A DNA stretch of 10,554 nucleotides from an uncultured Opitutia bacterium (GTDB lineage Bacteria; Verrucomicrobiota; Verrucomicrobiia; Opitutales; UBA953): positions 1 through 10,554 of the forward strand of contig CAIVYX010000279.1 of NCBI GenBank assembly GCA_903910245.1. Reading direction: 5' to 3'. The notes beneath the pieces were generated by a model. It was given only the letters and a program-made list of their open reading frames with translations, had not been told where the DNA came from and searched no databases. Both the position numbers and the translations under genes were made by a program. This document shows positions 1 to 5,095 of the stretch, in pieces. Numbering within the stretch: the first letter of the stretch is position 1; each line of letters begins with the position of its first letter.

Positions 1-215
1 AGGCGGGAGACCGTCGACTGCGTCACCCCCATGCGCCGGGCCACTTCCGCTTGAGTAAGCCCGGCCGACTGCCGGCGCGCCTCGAGCTGAGCTGTGAAAT
101 CCGTGTCGGCGACCTTTTGCCGCAAACCAGCTACCGCCTTCGGCGTATAACCAAGACTAGCCGCGAGCGTGAAGACGTCGCGGTGCTGGCGGGACTTAGT
201 CGTGCGCGTGGCCAT
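1..215 (-). CDS. XRE-family HTH antitoxin, 3' end beyond window
   Basis: Reading the minus strand from the ATG at 213-215 gives an open frame to the window edge: 71 complete codons and no stop. Residues 44-71 look like a Cro/C1-type helix-turn-helix, with helix 2 near TQAEVARRMG and the recognition helix beginning TQSTVSR. The N-terminal 40 residues (ATRTTKSRQHRDVF onward) are basic and carry no domain I recognise. The gene overlaps the end of the upstream toxin gene by 20 nt (196-215) in another frame, so the two are probably translationally coupled. Toxin first, antitoxin second is the order seen in HigBA-type modules. By family, such antitoxins bind and neutralise the toxin and repress their own promoter. 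The C-terminus is not visible. A stand-alone XRE regulator is the alternative, but the overlap with a RelE-like gene argues for an antitoxin. Confidence 0.8.
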   Translation of the reverse strand, partial: MATRTTKSRQHRDVFTLAASLGYTPKAVAGLRQKVADTDFTAQLEARRQSAGLTQAEVARRMGVTQSTVSR

Positions 216-576
216 GTCCTGATTTGAACCGCTCAACCCATGCATGGCAATATGCAATATCTGCATATTGACTCTGCTTGTCACCCGTCCGCAGGAGCCA
301 GATGCGCCGTGAGGGATGATCGAGGTAAAGATAAAGCCTGATGGCCGCTAAATTACCTTTCGTCCCTTGGTCGACCGCTAAGACGCCCTTCCCTTCGGGA
401 TGAACCCAGCCCGGCAAATGAAAGCCCGGAGCGAGTTGCGGATTATTCAGCCATCGGTCCTGAAAGTGCTGTAAGCGGGTTAACGCGCCATCGCAGCTGG
501 CCTCATGACGCTTGCGAGAGCGTCGAAACGACCGCGCGAACTCCTCTGTCGACTCCGATACCCAAGCGGGGGACAT
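196..576 (-). CDS. RelE/HigB-like toxin of a type II toxin-antitoxin module
   Basis: A 126-residue protein. The C-terminal half (about 68-118) has the look of RelE/HigB-type mRNA interferases: a core around LAAIRLYLYLDHPSRRIWLL, then GDKQSQYADI and a final helix AYCHAWVERF. I recognise this pattern (IRLY.Y.D....., GDK.SQ..DI) from small toxins paired with XRE antitoxins. The N-terminal 25 residues are basic and probably helical. The ATG at 574-576 is preceded by GGAAAG nine bases upstream, a good ribosome binding site, which favours this start. The product is 126 residues, a little longer than many RelE proteins of about 90-110. Expected role from the family: ribosome-dependent or free mRNA cleavage, inhibited by the neighbour. 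I infer toxin activity from fold-like patterns and gene order; catalytic residues cannot be assigned with certainty. Confidence 0.68.
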   Translation of the reverse strand: MSPAWVSESTEEFARSFRRSRKRHEASCDGALTRLQHFQDRWLNNPQLAPGFHLPGWVHPEGKGVLAVDQGTKGNLAAIRLYLYLDHPSRRIWLLRTGDKQSQYADIAYCHAWVERFKSGHGHAHD

Positions 577-679
577 GGTGACAGGCTTTCCATGGACACA
601 ACCGCCTCAACTCAGGGAAATACCCAGAGATGAATAAGTAGATGCGGCATCATCGCATCCTAACCTCCACGCATCTCCC

Positions 680-712
680 GCCACCAGCCACCCGGGGCTG
701 CCACCAGCCACC
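680..712 (+). repeat. 13-bp direct repeat, two copies
   Basis: GCCACCAGCCACC occurs at 680-692 and again at 700-712, a period of 20 bases. The second copy runs into CTGAAA. It loosely resembles the right end of the large dispersed elements (CGTCACCCGTCACCTGAAA near 5080-5098), so it may be a diverged relic of such an end. Confidence 0.6.
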
Positions 713-808
713 TGAAAGCGATCAAGCACGCAGCATCCTTTCCGGTCTCCGGTTTCCCTTTGAGTTCAAATCTCCCGTCACCCTTCAACTGTATTTCTGG
801 CTCTCCCT

Positions 809-836
809 ATACTCGATACTCCATACTCAATACTCT
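809..836 (+). repeat. heptamer tandem array ATACTCN x4
   Basis: Four consecutive 7-base units ATACTC followed by G, C, A and T fill 809-836 exactly. The same array, also four units and 28 bases long, occurs at 5224-5251. The constant hexamer with a free seventh base in all eight units is visible directly. Function is unknown. Confidence 0.85.
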
Positions 837-840
837 CTCA

Positions 841-884
841 TTTGCACTTTTGCACAGGCCGCAGGCCGATTTGCACTTTAGCAC
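841..884 (+). repeat. TTTGCACTTTNGCAC direct repeat with tandem CAGGCCG
   Basis: TTTGCACTTTTGCAC at 841-855 and TTTGCACTTTAGCAC at 870-884 differ at one base. Between and overlapping them lie two adjacent copies of CAGGCCG (855-861, 862-868). A further TTTGCAC lies in the gap before the DUF1080-like gene, near 2162. This could be an operator-like direct repeat or part of the mosaic repeat family; the sequence alone does not decide. Confidence 0.6.
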
Positions 885-886
885 GC

Positions 887-912
887 TAGGGCAGCACGCG
901 GTGCTGCCCCTA
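887..912 (+). repeat. perfect 9-bp hairpin flanked by TA...TA
   Basis: GGGCAGCAC (889-897) pairs perfectly with GTGCTGCCC (901-909) across a 3-base loop. Flanking bases give an outer TAGGG...CCCCTA arrangement ending in CCCTACCC. The same outer motif borders the cloverleaf-like element at 2176-2231, and a CCCTACCC half is present at 5130-5137. It lacks a T-run, so it is not a typical intrinsic terminator. It resembles a REP-type palindromic unit. Confidence 0.7.
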
Positions 913-929
913 CCCTCATTGCCTCGGGC

Positions 930-961
930 CCTCGTGTCCTCCGGTCCTCGTGTCCTCCACT
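930..961 (+). repeat. 16-bp tandem duplication
   Basis: CCTCGTGTCCTCCGGT (930-945) is followed directly by CCTCGTGTCCTCCACT (946-961), identical over the first 14 bases. It lies in the pyrimidine-rich leader of the HAD gene. The end of the second unit, TCCTCCACTCTT, recurs at 5149-5160 before the DUF1475 gene, which links the two leaders. Confidence 0.75.
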
Positions 962-996
962 CTTGCCCCTTCCCTCCCAATCCCTACCGTCAGGGC

Positions 997-1545
997 ATGT
1001 TCGCGTGGCTTCGTTCTCTCTTCGCTCCGAAGATGCCCGCGCCTGACCTCAGCCAGGCGCCGGATGAACCTGTTCCGTCCGAGCGCGTTGCTTCCACCCG
1101 TCCGGCTAACCAGCAGGGCTGGATCGGCGTCGATCTGGACGGCACTTTGGCCGAGGCGACGCCTTGGCAAGGCATGAGCCATATCGGGCCGCCGGTGCCT
1201 CTGATGATGCGCCGCGTCCAGCAGTGGCTCCAGAAAGGCCTCCGCGTGAAGATCATGACGGCCCGCGCCGGCGACCCGGAAGGCGTCGTGGCCACGCAGG
1301 CTTGGCTCAAGGCCAACGGACTCCCAGAACTCGAGGTCACCGACAAGAAGGACTTCGGGATGATCGAGCTTTGGGATGACCGCGCCATCCAGGTGGTGCA
1401 GAACCAAGGTATCTGCTTCTTGGGTACCTCTTACTTCGCCCGTCCGAAGGCCCCGATCCTGCCAGATGAGGTTGCCGACCGCACCTTCATCCTCGTAGGG
1501 TCGGAACCGAAAGCCCCTCCACAGGGCCCCAAGCACAGCGCATGA
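997..1545 (+). CDS. HAD-superfamily hydrolase-like protein
   Basis: A 182-residue protein with haloacid-dehalogenase-fold signatures. Motif I is VDLDGTLAE (residues 45-53) with the nucleophile and acid/base aspartates D46 and D48. Motif II is probably the Thr of IMTARAGD (T88). An acidic motif ELWDDRA (124-130) sits where the Mg-binding motif IV is expected. The spacing T-A-R then WDDRA recalls small HAD proteins related to polynucleotide phosphatases, but I cannot name a substrate. Residues 10-40 are a Pro-rich, probably disordered linker after a short hydrophobic N-terminus (MFAWLRSLFA). The frame is open upstream to 760, but that part translates repeat DNA, so I take the ATG at 997, although its upstream region lacks a clear Shine-Dalgarno sequence. 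It overlaps the next gene by 4 nt (ATGA), indicating co-transcription. Confidence 0.78.
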   Translation: MFAWLRSLFAPKMPAPDLSQAPDEPVPSERVASTRPANQQGWIGVDLDGTLAEATPWQGMSHIGPPVPLMMRRVQQWLQKGLRVKIMTARAGDPEGVVATQAWLKANGLPELEVTDKKDFGMIELWDDRAIQVVQNQGICFLGTSYFARPKAPILPDEVADRTFILVGSEPKAPPQGPKHSA

Positions 1546-1955
1546 AAGCTTCCCTTAAACTCGAGTACTCCCTCCGCGTCCTCTCGCAGCTCGCCCGCCG
1601 CCACCGTGGCACGGCCGTGACGCGCATCGAGGAACTCGCCCGACTCGAGGACATTCCGGCCAATTACCTCGTGCAGTTGCTCAACGAACTCCGCGAAGGC
1701 GGACTCGTCGTCTCGAAGCGCGGCAAGACTGGCGGCTACCGTCTGGCAAAAGACGCCGAAGATATCTCCCTGAAACAGGTGCTCGCGGTCGTGGAACCGG
1801 AGCTCGTCGAGACGAAGATCACTCTCAAGGGCGCGTCCGGACCTCAGGTCGCGGCCCTCTGGCGCGAAGTCTCGAAGCGTTTCGATAAATCGCTCACCGG
1901 CTTCACCGTCGCCCAGCTGGCGCTGTCGGAATCCGGTACGGATTTTGAGATTTGA
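1542..1955 (+). CDS. Rrf2-family transcriptional regulator lacking cysteines
   Basis: A 137-residue protein. The N-terminal winged helix-turn-helix is typical of Rrf2: KLEYSLRVLSQLAR (6-19), ELARLEDIPANYLVQLLNEL (31-50) and a wing RGKTGGYRLAK (60-70). The family includes IscR, NsrR and CymR; many members bind a [2Fe-2S] cluster with three cysteines in the region after the wing. This protein has no cysteine at all, so cluster sensing with Cys ligands is excluded, and it may act like the cluster-free CymR-type members. The gene begins inside the stop of the HAD gene (ATGA overlap), so translation is probably coupled. Its targets are not visible here. It is followed after one base by a perfect 9-bp hairpin that opens a dispersed repeat. 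Confidence 0.87.
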   Translation: MKASLKLEYSLRVLSQLARRHRGTAVTRIEELARLEDIPANYLVQLLNELREGGLVVSKRGKTGGYRLAKDAEDISLKQVLAVVEPELVETKITLKGASGPQVAALWREVSKRFDKSLTGFTVAQLALSESGTDFEI

Positions 1956-1956
1956 G

Positions 1957-1977
1957 CGCGACGGCATAGCCGTCGCG
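1957..1977 (+). repeat. perfect hairpin directly after the Rrf2 stop
   Basis: CGCGACGGC (1957-1965), loop ATA, GCCGTCGCG (1969-1977). It begins one base after the stop codon. The same position in the second repeat copy (4847-4861) holds a hairpin of different sequence but the same form, so the stem appears to be kept by compensating changes. There is no T-run; it could stabilise the 3' end of the mRNA rather than terminate transcription. Confidence 0.8.
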
Positions 1978-2153
1978 AGGGGACACGTGGGCAAGGTGAC
2001 ACGGTGACAAGGGGGAGACATGTATCAGGTGGAAGCGGTTAGCGGTTAGGAACTTATTTCGGATTTCAGCCGCGGGAACCCGAAGCCGATGGCCGATGGC
2101 TGAACGGCCGACTCCCGAGAGGCCGATGCCCTGGTGGCCGTCACCCGTCACCT
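1974..2153 (+). repeat. dispersed intergenic element, copy A
   Basis: 1974-2027 is identical to 4858-4911 at 52 of 54 positions without gaps; the differences are at 1994 and 2018. Within it, GGTGACACGGTGAC (1995-2008) is matched near the right end by GTCACCCGTCACC (2140-2152), whose reverse complement is GGTGACGGGTGAC, giving imperfect terminal inverted repeats. The middle contains AGCGGTT twice in tandem (2034-2047) and repeated GCCGATGG words. 2070-2145 matches 4960-5035 in opposite orientation (61 of 76, ungapped). There is no coding capacity. It resembles a non-autonomous miniature element or a structured RNA repeat; no transposase is present in the window. Confidence 0.85.
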
Positions 2154-2175
2154 TTGTAATATTTGCACATCATTA

Positions 2176-2231
2176 GGTAGGGCCGAGCATCCCTGCTCGG
2201 CCGCAGCCGGCCAAGGATGGCCAGCCCTACC
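2176..2231 (+). repeat. cloverleaf-like palindromic repeat
   Basis: An outer stem GGTAG (2176-2180) / CTACC (2227-2231) encloses two hairpins: GGCCGAGCA (2181-2189) / TGCTCGGCC (2194-2202), a perfect 9-bp stem with loop TCCC, and GGCCA (2209-2213) / TGGCC (2218-2222). This would fold as a three-way junction in DNA or RNA. The outer CCCTACCC border is shared with 887-914 and 5130-5137. The rest of the gap to 2307 shows nothing I can assign, apart from the presumed promoter of the next gene. Confidence 0.75.
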
Positions 2232-2307
2232 CGAAGCAGTGGCACTATTAGGACCTCGAACTAACCTCGCCACCCCGGTGCGCCTAGACAAGATAGAGCG
2301 TAATCCC

Positions 2308-3087
2308 ATGCGCTCCCTCCTGCTGCTCACCCTCGCCTGCATCTCCGCTTTCGCCGAAGATGTCCCCACGCAGATGACCGTCCGCGGCAAGGAGTTGTAC
2401 AGCGAAGACTTTATCAAGCCGCTCGCAAAACACACCGGTAAGGCCAACGGCTACGCCAGCGGCTTCTCTGGCTGGCTCATCCACGGCACCGGCCCGGAAT
2501 CCCGCGGCGGTCAGTGGAAGCAGGTCGAGGGTCGTTTCCAAGGTTCCGAGAACCCGCAGGTGAAGCACCCCGCCACGGCATCGTACGGTATCCAATACCA
2601 GAACATCATCCTCCAGTGCCAGGTCCGCCTTGAGGATGTCGAACTCGACAAAGATCCGGCCCACGGCCGCAAGTATCGCTACCTCCAGCTGCGCGCGACC
2701 AACGAGAAATCCTACCTCGGCAGCCTCAACATCCACGGCGGCGGCTTCCAGATCAACAAAGACGACAATGATCGCGATGGCCCGGATAAACTTCAGGTCC
2801 TCGCCACCCACAAGAAAGCGCTCGCCGTCGGCCAGTGGCACACGGTCCTCATCGAAATCATGGGCGACGAATACACCGCGACTGTCGACGGCCACGTCAT
2901 CACCGCTCAGCACGCCGCCATCGCGCAGGCGAAACACAGCTTCATGATCGTCACCGGCCCCGAAGGCTCGGTCCGCAACCTCCGCCTCTGGGAAGCCAAG
3001 CCCAATGCCGACTGGCCCATGAACCGCACTGTCATCGCTGCGGCGAATAATCCGGTTGCGCCGGGGAAACCTATAGAAAAGAAGTAG
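2308..3087 (+). CDS. secreted DUF1080-like (concanavalin/lectin-fold) protein
   Basis: A 259-residue protein with a signal peptide: MRSLLLLTLACISAFA, likely cut after AFA (residue 16) before EDVP. The mature part has aromatic- and Gly-rich beta-strand patterns typical of DUF1080/3-keto-disaccharide-hydrolase-like and LamG-like beta-sandwich domains: GWLIHG (55-60), GQWKQVEGRFQGSE (68-81), LGSLNIHGGGFQINKDD (137-153), GQWHTVLIEIMGDEYTATVDG (175-195) and a final SVRNLRLWEA strand (221-230). Such proteins are abundant in Planctomycetota and Verrucomicrobiota and act outside the cytoplasm on carbohydrates, but no catalytic residues can be named. The ATG at 2308 is chosen because the signal peptide begins there; the frame extends upstream to 2134 through repeat DNA. 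No clear ribosome binding site is visible. Confidence 0.72.
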   Translation: MRSLLLLTLACISAFAEDVPTQMTVRGKELYSEDFIKPLAKHTGKANGYASGFSGWLIHGTGPESRGGQWKQVEGRFQGSENPQVKHPATASYGIQYQNIILQCQVRLEDVELDKDPAHGRKYRYLQLRATNEKSYLGSLNIHGGGFQINKDDNDRDGPDKLQVLATHKKALAVGQWHTVLIEIMGDEYTATVDGHVITAQHAAIAQAKHSFMIVTGPEGSVRNLRLWEAKPNADWPMNRTVIAAANNPVAPGKPIEKK

Positions 3088-3114
3088 TCGAGCAAACCAG
3101 CAAAGAAGCAGCTA

Positions 3115-3549
3115 GTGAAAACCGAGATAACCCAGTCCCTGAAAGTGCTTGGCGAGCTCACCAGCACCGCCGCACGCAAGAGCACAAGGCTTCTCTCCTT
3201 CCTCAAGGAGCCGGACTCCAGTACCCCAAATTGGAATTATGTCCTTTCACCCTCTTTCAATGAGGCCCTAGACATCAAACTGACCGATCGCGTAAGCGAA
3301 AGCGGCAAAGGGAAAGTCTGGACGCAAGGTGCTAACTTTAACTTTAAGACAGGCGACGTAATTCATTCAGCGTGCGGGACGCGCACACTTCAAGTGACAG
3401 AATCAGGTTCAGCAACACAGACAGATGAGTATTCCTTGGACGGCTTCGTCCGCTACGACGCTTTTGAAATAAGAGATGGGAAATACTCAAAGGCAGCCGG
3501 GGGCCATTGCTCACAGGTGGATTTCGTTCGTAAACTAATTCAGGGATAA
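3115..3549 (+). CDS. unknown protein, first gene of a low-GC pair
   Basis: A 144-residue protein that I do not recognise. It starts at a GTG with AAGAAG about eight bases upstream, 27 bases after the preceding stop. Residues 1-31 are probably helical and basic. The rest looks beta-rich with charged strands (ALDIKLTDRV 51-60, KVWTQGANFNFKTGDVIHSACG 67-88 in two overlapping strands, SLDGFVRYDAFEIRDGKY 107-124). H85/C87 and H131/C132 are spaced so that they could bind a metal, but no known motif is formed. There is no signal peptide or membrane segment. The coding region is about 50% GC (120 of 240 bases in 3181-3420), well below its neighbours, and the next gene follows after 7 bases with the same composition. 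This suggests a co-transferred two-gene unit whose members may act together. Confidence 0.72.
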   Translation: MKTEITQSLKVLGELTSTAARKSTRLLSFLKEPDSSTPNWNYVLSPSFNEALDIKLTDRVSESGKGKVWTQGANFNFKTGDVIHSACGTRTLQVTESGSATQTDEYSLDGFVRYDAFEIRDGKYSKAAGGHCSQVDFVRKLIQG

Positions 3550-3556
3550 TCCGTCC

Positions 3557-3916
3557 GTGAGAAACCTCGTTGTCAACTTAACCGGATCATCGGGAAATTA
3601 TTACCCAATCGATATCAGGCTATCGGAAGGCGGGATGAAGCTTCAATGTCCATGCCAGGCCGGAGAAAACGGCATGTTCTGCAAGCATGTCGGTCAAATC
3701 ATGGAAGGAGACCTCTCCTCAGTTGAGAATAAATCGGAGAAGGTCGAACTGGCAGAGTTATTGCAGACGTCCGAGGCCAAGAACGCGATTACCCACTACT
3801 CGTCATTAAGAGGGGCACTCGAGAACCAACTTAAAGCCGAAGCGCTCGCCAAAAAGGCTGCTTCAAAAATCAAGAAGGAGATTTACGACCTTCTTTCAGG
3901 ACGGGGCACTATTTAG
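3557..3916 (+). CDS. small SWIM zinc-finger protein
   Basis: A 119-residue protein with a SWIM-type motif CxC-x8-CxH: C31, C33, C42 and H44 in LQCPCQAGENGMFCKHVG. The segment before it (GNYYPIDIRLSEGGMKL) forms the strands expected ahead of a SWIM finger. After it comes a weakly conserved linker and a Lys/Ala-rich amphipathic helix (about 85-113, ENQLKAEALAKKAASKIKKE). SWIM domains are known in MuDR-type transposases, SWI2/SNF2 ATPases and MEKK1-like proteins, and bind DNA or protein; here there is no attached enzyme. The start is a GTG with CAGGGA upstream (3541-3546). GC content is about 50% (31 of 60 in 3601-3660, 29 of 60 in 3721-3780). The transporter gene begins two bases after its stop. 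I infer a nucleic-acid- or partner-binding accessory protein; its biological role is unknown. Confidence 0.78.
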   Translation: MRNLVVNLTGSSGNYYPIDIRLSEGGMKLQCPCQAGENGMFCKHVGQIMEGDLSSVENKSEKVELAELLQTSEAKNAITHYSSLRGALENQLKAEALAKKAASKIKKEIYDLLSGRGTI

Positions 3917-3918
3917 GC

Positions 3919-4845
3919 GTGGACCTCTTCTTCACCGCCGTCGCGGCGATCATGCTCTATCTGCACAGCCTACGGGATTTCGCCCGCGAGGTGACACAGC
4001 TCGGCGGTGCCCAGCTAAAGCAGATTCTGCAGCGCGCGACCGCCAATCGTTTCGCCGGTGCGCTGACGGGCGCGGTGACCGCGGCGGTCATCCAATCCTC
4101 CTCGGTGATCAATTTCATCACGATGGGGCTCACGGAACAGAAGGTGCTGTCCATGCGTTCGGCCTGGACGGTCATGATCGGCGCCAACGTGGGCACGACG
4201 CTCACCGCCTGGCTGATCGCCACGAAGTTCGCCAGCATGGGGCCGGTCTTCATCACCCTCGGCGGGCTGTGGTCGCTACTCGGCCCGCGCCGCTGGCGCA
4301 CCTACGGGCACCCGGTCTTCCACTTCGGCCTCATCTTCCTGGCGCTCAGCCTGATCAGTTCGACCCTCCTGCCGCTCGCGCAGACGCCCGAGGTGCTCGC
4401 TTGGCGCGACACGCTGTCCACGCCGTTGCGCGCGCTCATCTTCGGGGCGCTCCTGACCATGCTTGTGCAATCTTCGTCCGTCGTCGTCGGCCTCACCGTG
4501 CTTTCCGTCGCGAGCGGACTCATCGATCCCGCGATCTCGATCTGGGTGGTCGTCGGCGCCAACCTCGGTACCGGCTGGGTCGCGCTCTTCACGTCCTCCG
4601 CCCTCGGCCCGATTGCCCGTCGCCTCGCTCAGTTCAACGCCGGCCTCGATTTCTGCGGCCTAATGCTCTTCATCGCGGTGCTCCAGTTCGCCATCCGACC
4701 GCTGCTCGCCCTCATGCCCGACCCTGCGCTCCAGGTCGCACTCGTGCACTCGGCCTTCAATCTCTCCGCCGCCGCCATGGCCTTACTCCTGCTTCCCTGG
4801 ATCTGGAGATATCTGGAGCGATTTGTGCCGGAGGAAGCACGATAA
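3919..4845 (+). CDS. Na/Pi-cotransporter family membrane protein without PhoU domain
   Basis: A 308-residue integral membrane protein. It carries the duplicated QSSS signature of the Na+/phosphate cotransporter II (SLC34/NptA) family: GAVTAAVIQSSSV (51-63, QSSS 59-62) and GALLTMLVQSSSV (176-188, QSSS 184-187). Each is followed by a glycine-rich motif, GANVGTT (88-94) and GANLGTG (213-219). The late VHSAFN motif (276-281) matches the family's H..FN. About eight hydrophobic segments are visible. Many bacterial relatives have a C-terminal PhoU-like domain; this one ends after the transport core. Expected role: Na+-coupled phosphate or related anion movement across the inner membrane. The GTG start lies two bases after the SWIM gene, and base composition jumps to about 70% GC at this point. 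The N-terminus matches where the family's first membrane segment usually begins, so I accept this start. Confidence 0.88.
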   Translation: MDLFFTAVAAIMLYLHSLRDFAREVTQLGGAQLKQILQRATANRFAGALTGAVTAAVIQSSSVINFITMGLTEQKVLSMRSAWTVMIGANVGTTLTAWLIATKFASMGPVFITLGGLWSLLGPRRWRTYGHPVFHFGLIFLALSLISSTLLPLAQTPEVLAWRDTLSTPLRALIFGALLTMLVQSSSVVVGLTVLSVASGLIDPAISIWVVVGANLGTGWVALFTSSALGPIARRLAQFNAGLDFCGLMLFIAVLQFAIRPLLALMPDPALQVALVHSAFNLSAAAMALLLLPWIWRYLERFVPEEAR

Positions 4846-4846
4846 A

Positions 4847-4861
4847 CGCGGCAGAGCCGCG
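4847..4861 (+). repeat. hairpin directly after the transporter stop
   Basis: CGCGGC (4847-4852), loop AGA, GCCGCG (4856-4861), one base after the stop codon. It occupies the same place as the 1957-1977 hairpin and is followed by the same AGGGGACACGTGGGCA sequence. The stem bases differ between the two copies but remain complementary. Confidence 0.78.
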
Positions 4862-5095
4862 AGGGGACACGTGGGCACGGTGACACGGTGACAAGGGGGA
4901 GGCATGTATCAAAGGGAGACCGGTAAGGATGCTGCGGGATCTCATGAACGCAGGTGTCAGGTGACGGCCATCGGGGCATCGGCCATTCGGGTACCAGCCG
5001 TTCGGCCTTCGGCAGCCGGCTCCTGGTTCCCGCGGCCGATGGCTGAGCAGCCGATTCCTGAGTCGCCGACAGCCGTGGCCGTCACCCGTCACCTG
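4858..5095 (+). repeat. dispersed intergenic element, copy B, with long imperfect palindrome
   Basis: 4858-4911 repeats 1974-2027 (52 of 54). Terminal inverted repeats are GGTGACACGGTGAC (4879-4892) and GTCACCCGTCACC (5081-5093). Inside, 4960-5035 is the reverse complement of copy A 2070-2145 at 61 of 76 positions without gaps. Directly after it, 5034-5094 resembles copy A 2091-2153 in the same orientation, including the whole GTGGCCGTCACCCGTCACCT end. Copy B therefore holds the same module in both orientations and forms an imperfect palindrome from CAGGTGACGG (4958) to CCGTCACCTG (5095). No protein is likely to be encoded, although open frames cross it. Confidence 0.85.

Larger units (their letters stand above)
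577..996. other. non-coding repeat-rich gap
   Basis: This is 420 bases with no convincing gene. The left part (577-660) must hold the promoter of the minus-strand toxin-antitoxin operon, and contains an inverted repeat GATGCG (641-646) / CGCATC (654-659). From about 661 on, the plus strand becomes strongly pyrimidine-rich and holds several direct repeats and a perfect hairpin, listed separately. Short open frames here (642-881, and an upstream extension of the HAD gene from 760) translate repeat sequence and I do not accept them as genes. No -35/-10 pair stands out for the downstream HAD gene. Confidence 0.75.

Noticed and set aside
642..881. Open frame of 79 codons on the plus strand
   Set aside because: It translates the repeat-rich pyrimidine tract and heptamer array, has no recognisable domain or ribosome binding site, and ends in the direct repeats.
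760..996. Upstream extension of the HAD gene
   Set aside because: The 79 extra codons are repeat DNA with no family similarity; the HAD protein begins sensibly at 997.
577..996. CRISPR-like array
   Set aside because: The direct repeats are short, of differing type, and lack regular spacers.
916..1536. 206-codon frame on the minus strand
   Set aside because: Antisense shadow of the HAD gene, which has clear catalytic motifs in the plus frame.
3060..3930. Target-site duplication around the low-GC insert
   Set aside because: I compared the borders at 3088-3115 and 3900-3925 and found no matching direct repeat; only composition marks the insert.
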